Positions 16,713 to 24,084 of a stretch of DNA of 36,787 nucleotides are shown here, piece by piece (position 1 is the first letter of the stretch; each line of letters begins with the position of its first letter). Both the position numbers and the translations under genes were made by a program. The DNA lies in NCBI GenBank assembly GCA_013388675.1, contig JACAEW010000286.1:1-36787 (forward strand), in the 5' to 3' direction. Below the pieces are notes generated by a model. The model ran no database searches, was not told where the DNA came from, and saw nothing but the letters and a program-made list of their open reading frames with translations. This stretch comes from Syntrophaceae bacterium (lineage in GTDB: Bacteria; Desulfobacterota; SM23-61).

Positions 16713-17777
16713 TCAGAGCCATTTCTTCCTTCGGAACAGGGTCAGCATGAGGACCGCCACAACTGCCATGATCGTTAGTACCAGGGGATATCCCCATGGC
16801 CAGTCCAGCTCGGGCATGTGCTTGAAATTCATTCCGTATACCCCGGCCAGGAAGGTCAGGGGCATGAAGATCGTGGCAATGATAGTGAGGACTTTCATCA
16901 CCGCGCTCATCCGGTTGTTGAGGCTGGAGAGATAAATGTCCAGCATCCCGGAGAGCATGTCCCGGTAGATCTCGATGGAGTCCATGACCTGGATGGTATG
17001 GTCGTACACATCCCGGAAATAGACGCGGCTGCTCGCTTGAATTCCAGGAAACTCCCCCCGTTCGAGGCTGCTGATGACTTCCCGGAGCGGCCAGACCCAT
17101 TTCCGCAGGAGGAGCATTTCTCTTTTCAGGTTCTGGATCTTTTGCAGGGTGGACGTGCTGGGATCGGTCAGCAGTTTTCCTTCCAGGACCTCGATTCTTT
17201 CTCCCAATTTCTCCAGCACCACAAAATATTGGTCCACCACAATATCCAGGAGAGTATAGGCCAGATAGTCGGCCCCCATTTTTCGCAGACGCCCCTTCCC
17301 CCCCCGAAGCCGTTCCTTCACCGCGGCAAAATCATCCCCCTCTTTCTCCTGGAAGGAAAGGAGTGCCTGGGGGCGCAGGATCAGGCTGATCTGCTCGGCT
17401 TCGACCTCGTCCCTCTTATCATCGTAGGAGATCAGCTTGACGACAATGAATAGGTCCTCCCCGTAATCCTCGACCTTGGGCCTTTGTTCCGTGTTGAGAA
17501 TATCTTCCAGAGCCAGGGGATGGACTACGAAGCAGGTCCCCAGCTTTTCCAGGACCTCCACCTGCTGGATCCCGATCACGTTAACCCAGGTAACCGCCGA
17601 TTCTTTGGGAAAAAGGTAACAATCATCAAAATTCTTCAGCTCTTTTTCCTGAAAACCGTGGCCGTCGTATTCCACGACCGCAACGCGGGTCTTCTCCGTC
17701 TTCTTCTCCCCAATATGCACCAGGGTCCCCGGAGGAAGGCCCGCCTTCTTGGAACTTTTTTTGATTAGTTTGGACAT
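16713..17777 (-). CDS. corA: Magnesium/cobalt transporter CorA
   Basis: CorA is a pentameric inner-membrane channel for Mg2+ uptake. This 354-residue protein has the large cytoplasmic N-terminal domain, a long helical stalk and two C-terminal membrane segments. The signature YGMNF lies between the segments (about residue 315), followed by the periplasmic loop HMPELDWPWG and the last segment, ending in basic RRKKWL. The start at ATG 17777 has no visible Shine-Dalgarno; ACTTTCTTTTT precedes it. The upstream gap is filled by a palindrome, so it is not clear whether corA is transcribed with the CoA operon. No M-box riboswitch was recognised. Confidence 0.95.
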   Translation of the reverse strand: MSKLIKKSSKKAGLPPGTLVHIGEKKTEKTRVAVVEYDGHGFQEKELKNFDDCYLFPKESAVTWVNVIGIQQVEVLEKLGTCFVVHPLALEDILNTEQRPKVEDYGEDLFIVVKLISYDDKRDEVEAEQISLILRPQALLSFQEKEGDDFAAVKERLRGGKGRLRKMGADYLAYTLLDIVVDQYFVVLEKLGERIEVLEGKLLTDPSTSTLQKIQNLKREMLLLRKWVWPLREVISSLERGEFPGIQASSRVYFRDVYDHTIQVMDSIEIYRDMLSGMLDIYLSSLNNRMSAVMKVLTIIATIFMPLTFLAGVYGMNFKHMPELDWPWGYPLVLTIMAVVAVLMLTLFRRKKWL

Positions 17778-17806
17778 AAAAAGAAAGTTTCGAGGTTAGG
17801 GGTTGG

Positions 17807-17873
17807 GGGTCATGGCAAGGACCTTCAAGGGGATTCCTTGGGCCCCTATGCCATGACGTATGATCCATGACCC
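17807..17873. repeat. Competing hairpins between DRTGG gene and corA
   Basis: GTCATGGCA (17809-17817) pairs exactly with TGCCATGAC (17849-17857), and GGGTCATGG (17807-17815) with CCATGACCC (17865-17873), so the left arm has two possible partners. AAGG/CCTT words sit in the loop. It may end the CoA operon transcript or control corA, but no T-tract follows the stem on the minus strand until just before the corA start. Confidence 0.5.
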
Positions 17874-17878
17874 GTTTT

Positions 17879-18919
17879 TCATCTCCCCAGTATTTCCTGT
17901 ATACTGACGTGCTTCTGGAACAGCCCCTTCAGCATTTCAACCTTAGCCCCATCGTCCTTGGTAAGGAGGGGTTCCAGGTCCTCGATTTGCTTGGCGGTCT
18001 GGTAGGTGTCGGAGAAGACCATTAAAAGAGGAATGTTCCGCTCGGACGCTTTGCTGATGATGTTGGAAGGGGGCAGGATATTATTCGTCAGGATGATTGC
18101 CGAGGTATCGCTTTCCAGGGAAGCCAGGATCATATCCGTTCGGTCCCCCCCGGTAATGACCAGCTTGTTCTCCTTTTTGAACAGGGGGTTCTGCAGAAAG
18201 ACATTGGCCGACCAGGCCCCGATTAGAAAATTCTTCACCACCCGGTTGAGTCCTCCCTCGCCGCAAAGGACTTTGGCAAAGAGCCGCTCGGTCAGGTAGG
18301 ATACCGTGAAATGGGTGAGTTCGCTCTCATAGGGAATCACCCCGACGACCTGCAGGCCCATCTGGCGGACGGCCGGCAGGTGAGTACTCCGGAACTCTTC
18401 CAGGTTCTGCACCTTGTTGATGAGGACTCCGTTCAGGGTCACCCCGGAAAGGTTCACGTGTCGCTGGAGAAAGAGGAGATCGTCCAGAATCGCGTCATGG
18501 TCCCCGCTGACCACCATGAACAGCTTGGCCCCGATATACTTCGCCAGGGATAACGTGTCCAGGTGGACCGAAATCCCATAGCTCAGGTCCTTTCCTCCTT
18601 CGATGAACAGAACCTCCCGGTCGTTGCCCACGTTGCCGATGGTTTCCATCAACTTCTTCCGGGTTCCCTCTTCGTCGTACATGTAGCGAAGCTTGGAATG
18701 GTCAAAGCCGATGCTCATGTCCACCGGGTCTTCTTTCAGACCGAAGAGGGCGCTGATCAGGGAAGAGTCGTAATCCCAAAGCCGCTTCTTTCGGTAGAGC
18801 ATCCTTTCCCCGAAGGGTTTCACATAGGCGATCTTTTTATTCGCCGCGGCGGTCATCCCCACAATCGCGGTGGTTTTTCCCGCGCTCTTGCGCATCGAGG
18901 CGATGATCACTTTTTCCAT
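17879..18919 (-). CDS. BioD-like P-loop protein with DRTGG domain (Pta N-terminal-like)
   Basis: This 346-residue protein resembles the regulatory N-terminal half of long phosphotransacetylases, without the acetyltransfer domain. The N-terminal P-loop (KSAGKTT, residues 11-17) belongs to the dethiobiotin-synthetase/MinD-like group, and FIEGGKDLSYG and GVLINKVQNLEEF fit it. The DRTGG domain spans about 215-330 (LVITGGDRTDMILASL). Stand-alone versions are annotated in databases as phosphotransacetylase-family proteins but have no established activity. Its ATG follows the stop codon of the acyl-CoA synthetase with no gap, so the two are translationally coupled. That suggests a nucleotide- or metabolite-sensing role for the CoA enzymes of the operon, which is inference. 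Confidence 0.85.
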   Translation of the reverse strand: MEKVIIASMRKSAGKTTAIVGMTAAANKKIAYVKPFGERMLYRKKRLWDYDSSLISALFGLKEDPVDMSIGFDHSKLRYMYDEEGTRKKLMETIGNVGNDREVLFIEGGKDLSYGISVHLDTLSLAKYIGAKLFMVVSGDHDAILDDLLFLQRHVNLSGVTLNGVLINKVQNLEEFRSTHLPAVRQMGLQVVGVIPYESELTHFTVSYLTERLFAKVLCGEGGLNRVVKNFLIGAWSANVFLQNPLFKKENKLVITGGDRTDMILASLESDTSAIILTNNILPPSNIISKASERNIPLLMVFSDTYQTAKQIEDLEPLLTKDDGAKVEMLKGLFQKHVSIQEILGR

Positions 18920-21049
18920 TTAGGCCCCCTTCTTCCCGCTGGTTAGCAGAATCCGCACATCCACGGCCTTGACCCCCCGTCCATGCTCGTACACCAGGAG
19001 GGGGTTGATCTCCAGGTCGGTGATGCGCTCGCATCGCTGCAGAATGGTCCCCACCTTGATGATCGTTTCCACCACCCCGTCCAGGTCCTTTTTCTCCTCT
19101 CCCCTCACCCCCAAGAGGAGCGGGTAGGCCCGGATTTCCTTGACCATGGCCATGACTTCCTTCCGGTTGATGGGCAGCGCCCGAAAAGCCACATCCTTCA
19201 TCACTTCCACGTAGATGCCCCCCAGGCCGAACATGATCAGGGGTCCGAAGGTCCGGTCCCGGCGGGCCCCGACGATGGTCTCCAGCCCTTTCTCCACCAT
19301 CTCCGCGACCTCGACCCCTTCGATATGGGCGTCGGCCTTGTAAGCCCGGGCGTTCCGCAGGATCGCCTGGTACGCGTCAACGACTTCCCTCTTGTCCTCC
19401 AGGTCCAAGGCCACTCCGCCGGCGTCGCTCTTGTGCAGGATGTCCCGGGAAACCACCTTCAGAACCACCGGGTAGCCGATGGCCTCCGCCGCCTGAACGG
19501 CCTCGTCCAGGCTATGGGCAATCCGGGTTTGGGGAATGGGAATTCCCGCGGAGCGCATGACCGCCTGGCCTTCGTGGGCCAGCAAGAAGGTCCTTCCTTC
19601 TTTTAGAGCCTGGTCGATCACCCGATCGATGGCCGACGGGTCGATGGCCGCCTCATCCACCCCGTCGGAATATTCCTTCAAATAATGGCCATACTTGTAG
19701 ATCGAACCCAGGCAGGAGACCGCCTGATACACGTCTCCGTAAACCGCCGCCTCCCCTTTCTTCATGGCGAGGAGGCAGTTTTCGATCTTTTCTCCCCCGA
19801 AGATGGAAAAGACCAGGGGCTTCTTTTTTTCCTTGTACCTCCGGGAATTCTCATCGATTAAAGAAAAAAGATTTTCCGCATCGAAAACCGCGGTTTCGCC
19901 GTACAGGGCGATCACCGATTGGATGGGTTCACTCTTCAGAGCGGCTTCCAGCGCGGAATTGTAATGGGCGGAAGTGGCTCCTCCGGTGAGGTCCACCGGG
20001 TTTTTCGTCGACCCGAACTCCGGCGTGACCGGCGAGAAAATTTCTTTAAGGGCCAGCGTGTCATCATACATCCTCACCCCATACTTCTCGCAGGCATCGG
20101 TGGCCATCACCCCGATCCCCCCCCCGTTGGTGATGATGACCGTACTCTCCCCGGCAGGAAAAGGGGTATGGGCCAAAAACTTGCACCAGTTGAAGGCCTC
20201 TTCCACGTTCTCCGCCCGAAGGACCCCGCACTGCCGCATGATGGCGTCGAAGATCTCATCCGAACCGGCCAGGGACCCGGTATGCGAGGCGGCGGCCATG
20301 GCCCCCCGCTCCGAACGTCCCGACTTGATGACCACCACGGGAATTTTTCGGGTGACCTTTTTGAGCGCGTGGATGAGTCGCTCCCCATCCCGCACTCCTT
20401 CGATGTACATTAAAACGATCCTCGTGTGGGGGTCGGTGACCAAATATTCCAGAAGGTCGGCCTCGTCCACGTCGGTCTTGTTTCCCACGGAGACGATGGC
20501 CGAAAGACCGATATTCTCCACCGAGGTCTTGCCGATCATGGCAATGCCCAAAGCCCCGCTCTGGGTGATGATGGCCACCCTCCCGGGGCTGATGCCGGAG
20601 CTGCCGAAGGTGGCGTTCAGGGAGGCCGCTGCCGAATAGATCCCGAAGATGTTGGGCCCCAGGATCCTCATGTTATGTTCCCGGGCATAGGAGACGATCC
20701 GGCGCTCCTCTTCGTTGTTCCCGATCTCCGAGAATCCGGAGGAGATGATGGTCAAGTATTTGACCTTTTTCCTCGCGCAGCTCCGGACCGCTTCAAAAAC
20801 GAACTTGGCGGGGATGACGATGCTGGCTACATCCACCGGATCGTTTATTTCCTCGACGGAGCGGTAGGCCTTCAGGCCGAGGATCTCGCCCCCCTGGGGA
20901 TTTACGGGAAAGACTTTTCCTTTGTATCCCCCGTCCAGGATGTTTTTCAGGATTTTGTAGCCGATTTTATTCTCATCCCGCGCCGCCCCGATGACCGCCA
21001 GGGTGTTCGGTTCGAATAAGGCTCGAATGTTCAATGTTGGGCTTTCCAT
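18920..21049 (-). CDS. ADP-forming acyl-CoA synthetase (fused alpha-beta)
   Basis: This 709-residue enzyme of the NDP-forming acetate/acyl-CoA ligase family interconverts acyl-CoA, ADP and phosphate with acid, CoA and ATP. Through it, anaerobes gain ATP from acyl-CoA. In order: CoA-binding Rossmann domain (about 10-100, FEPNTLAVIGAARDENKIGY), succinyl-CoA-ligase-like domain with the phospho-histidine His256 in SHTGSLAGSD, and the C-terminal ATP-grasp beta part (about 485-700; YPVVLKVVSRDILHKSDAGGV, ending in ITDLEINPLLVYEHG). All landmarks are intact. No GNAT domain is fused here, unlike Pat-type proteins. TGATG links it to the preceding CoA-transferase gene with a one-base overlap. Substrate acid unknown. 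Confidence 0.93.
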   Translation of the reverse strand: MESPTLNIRALFEPNTLAVIGAARDENKIGYKILKNILDGGYKGKVFPVNPQGGEILGLKAYRSVEEINDPVDVASIVIPAKFVFEAVRSCARKKVKYLTIISSGFSEIGNNEEERRIVSYAREHNMRILGPNIFGIYSAAASLNATFGSSGISPGRVAIITQSGALGIAMIGKTSVENIGLSAIVSVGNKTDVDEADLLEYLVTDPHTRIVLMYIEGVRDGERLIHALKKVTRKIPVVVIKSGRSERGAMAAASHTGSLAGSDEIFDAIMRQCGVLRAENVEEAFNWCKFLAHTPFPAGESTVIITNGGGIGVMATDACEKYGVRMYDDTLALKEIFSPVTPEFGSTKNPVDLTGGATSAHYNSALEAALKSEPIQSVIALYGETAVFDAENLFSLIDENSRRYKEKKKPLVFSIFGGEKIENCLLAMKKGEAAVYGDVYQAVSCLGSIYKYGHYLKEYSDGVDEAAIDPSAIDRVIDQALKEGRTFLLAHEGQAVMRSAGIPIPQTRIAHSLDEAVQAAEAIGYPVVLKVVSRDILHKSDAGGVALDLEDKREVVDAYQAILRNARAYKADAHIEGVEVAEMVEKGLETIVGARRDRTFGPLIMFGLGGIYVEVMKDVAFRALPINRKEVMAMVKEIRAYPLLLGVRGEEKKDLDGVVETIIKVGTILQRCERITDLEINPLLVYEHGRGVKAVDVRILLTSGKKGA

Positions 21050-22959
21050 CAGGCGCCTCTGAAGGCCATCTGCATCTCGTACACCCCTTGCGAGCTTCGC
21101 TTTTGAGTATCGAACCCCATCTTCTCGAATAAATGGAGCATGGGTTTATTCTCCACCAGGACCTCGGCGGTGAAACCGTACAACCCCTCGCGTTTGGCCA
21201 GGAAAGTCAGGTAGGAAAGGACCTCCGTCCCCACCCCCTGGCCTTGGTAATCGTCCCGCACCACCAGGGCAACCTCGGCGGTATGGTTCGCTTCATTGAT
21301 CCCGTATTGCCCCACTCCAACCACTTTTTCCAATTCCCCCTCGCGTACGGTGGCCAGGATGACCATTTCCTTGGTGTAGTCGATGACCACGAACTCCTGC
21401 AGACGTTCGTGGGGCATATCCTTGCGCATGGAGATGAAACGCCGGTACAGGCTCTGGTCGGAAAGAGAGTAGAAGAAGTCCTTGAGCAGCGGCTCGTCGC
21501 TGAGCCGGACCGGCCGCATCAGAACCTCCAGGCCTTTCCCCGTAGTGCGGTAGCTTTCCAGGTGCTCGGGATACTCCCCCCTTTTCCCGGGGATGAAGGC
21601 CTGGTCCCTATAGATAAGGTTGGCCTGCTTGGCCTTTTCGATCAGCCAGGGACGGAATTGGGGATGGGCGATGGCGATGAGTTCCATGGCCCGCTCCCGG
21701 ATATTTTTCCCGTGAAGGTAGGCGATCCCGTATTCCGTGACCACGTAATGAAGGTCCCCCCGGACCAGGGTCACGCCCGTCCCCTCGCGCAGGAAGGGAA
21801 CGATGCGGGACACCTTCCCCCATTCGGCCGTGGATTGAATGGCCAGGATGGTTTTCCCGCCGGGGGCCAGGGTGGCTCCGCGCATGAAGCTGTTGTGTCC
21901 CCCCGGTCCGCTGTAAAAGGTTTTCCCCAGGGATTCGGAGGAGGTCTGCCCGGTCAGGTCAATCTCCAGCGCGCTGTTGATGGCCGTCATGTTCTGCTGG
22001 CGGGCGATCACCAGGACGTTATTGGTATAGTCGATGGTCCGAAATTCGAAGGCGGGATTGTCCTGGAGGTATTCATAGGTGGATTTGTGTCCCAGGCAGA
22101 AGGTGGCCACGGTCTTGCCCCGGTTGAGGGTCTTGCGGCTGTTGTCGATGACCCCTTTCTTCATCAACTCCACCATCCCGTCGCTCAACAGCTCGGAGTG
22201 CACCCCCAGGTTGTTTTTCTCGCCCAGGTTGGCAAGGATGGCGTTGGGCAGAGAGCCGTACCCGGCCTGAATCGTGTCGCCGTCCCGCACGATACGGGCC
22301 ACGTATTTGCCGATCTGCTGGACCACGTCGTCCGGGGCCACCGCTTCGTATTCCAAGATGGGTTCGTCCCGGCAGATAACGTAATCCACGTCTTTGATGT
22401 GAATGAAGCCGTCCCCGTGAACCCGGGGCATGAAGCGATTCACCTGGGCGATCACCAAAGAGGCCTTTTCCACCGCCGCCTTGGTAATGTCCACGCTGAT
22501 CCCCAGGCTCATGAACCCATGTTCGTCCGGGAGGGAAGTCTGGATCAAGGCCACCTGGATGGGAACCATTCCCCGGTTGAATAGATTCGGCACATCGGAA
22601 AGGAAGAGAGGAGTGTAGTCGGCCATTCCCCGGTTGACCGCTTCCCGGGAGTTGTCCCCCACGAAGAAGGAGTTGTGGCGAAAGTTGTACTTAAACTTCT
22701 CGTCCGTGTAGGGCGCCACTCCCAGGGTCCAGACATGGACGACCTCGGCATCGAAGAAGGCCTTGGGATGGGATTCGACGAAGTGGATCAGGGCCTTGAC
22801 CAGATACTGGGGTTCGGCGCACGCGGTATGGATGAAGATCCGATCTCCCCGGTGGATCCGGCTGAAGATTTCATTCTCCGCCACGAATTTCTCCGGGTAA
22901 ACCTTCTGCATTTCGGCGCAGGAATCATGGCTGAAACCCTGCTTTATTCCAGAAGACAC
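21049..22959 (-). CDS. Acetyl-CoA hydrolase/CoA-transferase fused to GNAT acetyltransferase
   Basis: This 636-residue two-part protein has a CoA-transferase/acetyl-CoA hydrolase region (about 25-450) similar to 4-hydroxybutyrate CoA-transferases. The likely catalytic Glu256 is in GVHSELLSDG, and GPGGHNSFMRGA is the oxyanion/CoA loop region. The C-terminal GNAT domain (about 470-636) has the acetyl-CoA loop VRDDYQGQGVGTEVL. The first part would move CoA between acids; the second probably acetylates a protein or small molecule. The start is GTG 22959, with CAGGAG six bases upstream. It is the first gene of the three-gene operon behind the promoter at 23013-23042, and overlaps the synthetase start by one base. 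The architecture is known from databases but has no settled function. Confidence 0.92.
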   Translation of the reverse strand: MSSGIKQGFSHDSCAEMQKVYPEKFVAENEIFSRIHRGDRIFIHTACAEPQYLVKALIHFVESHPKAFFDAEVVHVWTLGVAPYTDEKFKYNFRHNSFFVGDNSREAVNRGMADYTPLFLSDVPNLFNRGMVPIQVALIQTSLPDEHGFMSLGISVDITKAAVEKASLVIAQVNRFMPRVHGDGFIHIKDVDYVICRDEPILEYEAVAPDDVVQQIGKYVARIVRDGDTIQAGYGSLPNAILANLGEKNNLGVHSELLSDGMVELMKKGVIDNSRKTLNRGKTVATFCLGHKSTYEYLQDNPAFEFRTIDYTNNVLVIARQQNMTAINSALEIDLTGQTSSESLGKTFYSGPGGHNSFMRGATLAPGGKTILAIQSTAEWGKVSRIVPFLREGTGVTLVRGDLHYVVTEYGIAYLHGKNIRERAMELIAIAHPQFRPWLIEKAKQANLIYRDQAFIPGKRGEYPEHLESYRTTGKGLEVLMRPVRLSDEPLLKDFFYSLSDQSLYRRFISMRKDMPHERLQEFVVIDYTKEMVILATVREGELEKVVGVGQYGINEANHTAEVALVVRDDYQGQGVGTEVLSYLTFLAKREGLYGFTAEVLVENKPMLHLFEKMGFDTQKRSSQGVYEMQMAFRGA

Positions 22960-23012
22960 TGGTTTCTCCTGTTTCTTTCCTTTTCCGTCCCCTTCCTCTC
23001 CCTTTCATTTGA

Positions 23013-23042
23013 ATTCTATTCTTATCTTCGACTGCCCGTCAA
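23013..23042 (-). promoter_or_regulatory. sigma70-type promoter for the CoA operon
   Basis: On the minus strand, -35 TTGACG (23042-23037), an 18-base spacer and -10 TAGAAT (23018-23013) precede the CoA-transferase gene. The start would be near 23006, about 47 bases before the GTG. The operon can therefore be read independently of the XRE-cupin gene upstream. Confidence 0.6.
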
Positions 23043-23189
23043 GGGGAAGACCGGAGGGATTCGCAGAGCGGGAAAAATGATCCGGTCGGGCCTGCCTTTA
23101 CGGGGCCGGGGTTACGTAGAGAGACGCGGGGCCAAGGGGATCGCGGAATGAATTTCCCTCATTTATCCACCCGGGGACGCGAATCTTTT

Positions 23190-23786
23190 CTATTCGGAGG
23201 CGTAGATCACATCGATGGCGGTGGCGTGCTTTTTTCCCACCGCTCGGAAGGCATGCGGGAGGGTGGAGTCAAAATAGAGGCTGTCCCCGGGTCCCAGGGA
23301 GTAGACCTCATTCTCGTAGCTGAATTCCAGTTGTCCATCCAGAACATAGATAAACTCTTCGCCCCTGTGGGTAAGGAAGATGAGGTCCTCTTTTTCCTTC
23401 ACCTCGAAGGTCACGTGGAAAGGCTCCATGTGTTTGTCCGCCTTGGGATAAGCCAGGGACTCGTAATAATATCCCACTCGGGACGGGTCTTCATGAATTC
23501 GCCGAAAGACCCGCTTCCGCTCGCTTTTGGGGACGACGATGGCCCTTTTTTCGGCATCCTGATCCTGGAAAAAATACCCGATATTCACGTTCATGGCCTT
23601 GGCGATTTTGAGCAGGGTCGCGACCGGGGGGGCCACGACTTCCCCCTCGATCTGCATCAAGACCGGCTCGGAGAGATTCGCCGTTTCAGCCACCTGTTTT
23701 AAGGAAAGGCCCTTTTTCTGCCTCAGATTTTTAATCTTTTGCCCGAGATTCAGGTCCTTCAATTCATCCTTCACGTCCTTGACCAT
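23190..23786 (-). CDS. XRE-family transcription regulator with C-terminal cupin
   Basis: This 198-residue regulator has a helix-turn-helix of the XRE/lambda-Cro type at about 15-70 (LGQKIKNLRQKKGLSLKQVA, then LSEPVLMQIEGE) and a cupin sensor domain at about 115-190 (LTHRGEEFIYVLDGQLEF, SLGPGDSLYFDSTLPHAFRA). Such proteins often control nearby catabolic or amino/organic acid genes in response to a small ligand. GGAGGGG lies a few bases before the ATG. It has its own promoter at 23844-23872. It stands 230 bases upstream of the CoA operon in the same direction and divergent from the AAA+ ATPase gene, so either is a plausible target. Confidence 0.92.
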   Translation of the reverse strand: MVKDVKDELKDLNLGQKIKNLRQKKGLSLKQVAETANLSEPVLMQIEGEVVAPPVATLLKIAKAMNVNIGYFFQDQDAEKRAIVVPKSERKRVFRRIHEDPSRVGYYYESLAYPKADKHMEPFHVTFEVKEKEDLIFLTHRGEEFIYVLDGQLEFSYENEVYSLGPGDSLYFDSTLPHAFRAVGKKHATAIDVIYASE

Positions 23787-23843
23787 CTACCCCTCCGATC
23801 GCCCATTGGAGAAAATTCATCCCCTCGCCTGCAAGATGGCTCA

Positions 23844-23872
23844 AATCTAACGCGAACTTCCTTTTTTTTCAA
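23844..23872 (-). promoter_or_regulatory. sigma70-type promoter for the XRE-cupin gene
   Basis: On the minus strand, -35 TTGAAA (23872-23867), a 17-base spacer and -10 TAGATT (23849-23844). It fires away from the ATPase promoter at 23966-23994, so the 298-base gap is a divergent control region. Confidence 0.55.
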
Positions 23873-23965
23873 CAGAATTTTATGGACCGATCCTTTCTCT
23901 TGCTTATTCCCTGGTTTTCCCGAATTTTTCCCTTCCCCGATTGGCCCTTGAACCGGCGGCCGCCC

Positions 23966-23994
23966 TTGACGGACCCGGAATTCTGGGATATAAG
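23966..23994 (+). promoter_or_regulatory. sigma70-type promoter for the AAA+ ATPase gene
   Basis: -35 TTGACG (23966-23971), a 17-base spacer and -10 TATAAG (23989-23994). The predicted start near 24001 leaves a leader of about 85 bases. Purine-rich AAAGGAAAGGAA directly precedes the ATG at 24085. Confidence 0.65.
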
Positions 23995-24084
23995 TGAGAT
24001 TAGCAACAAGCGATTTTCGGCTTGCTCTTTGCCGATTCCGGGTGAACCCAAAACCAGAAGAAGGACCCGGCAAAAGGAAAGGAA

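Noticed and set aside
21000..21030. GGTTCGAAT, resembling a tRNA T-arm
   Set aside because: It lies inside the acyl-CoA synthetase coding sequence and no cloverleaf can be built around it.
21133..22584. A 483-residue plus-strand frame opposite the CoA-transferase gene
   Set aside because: Shadow of the real minus-strand gene; no motifs and biased composition.
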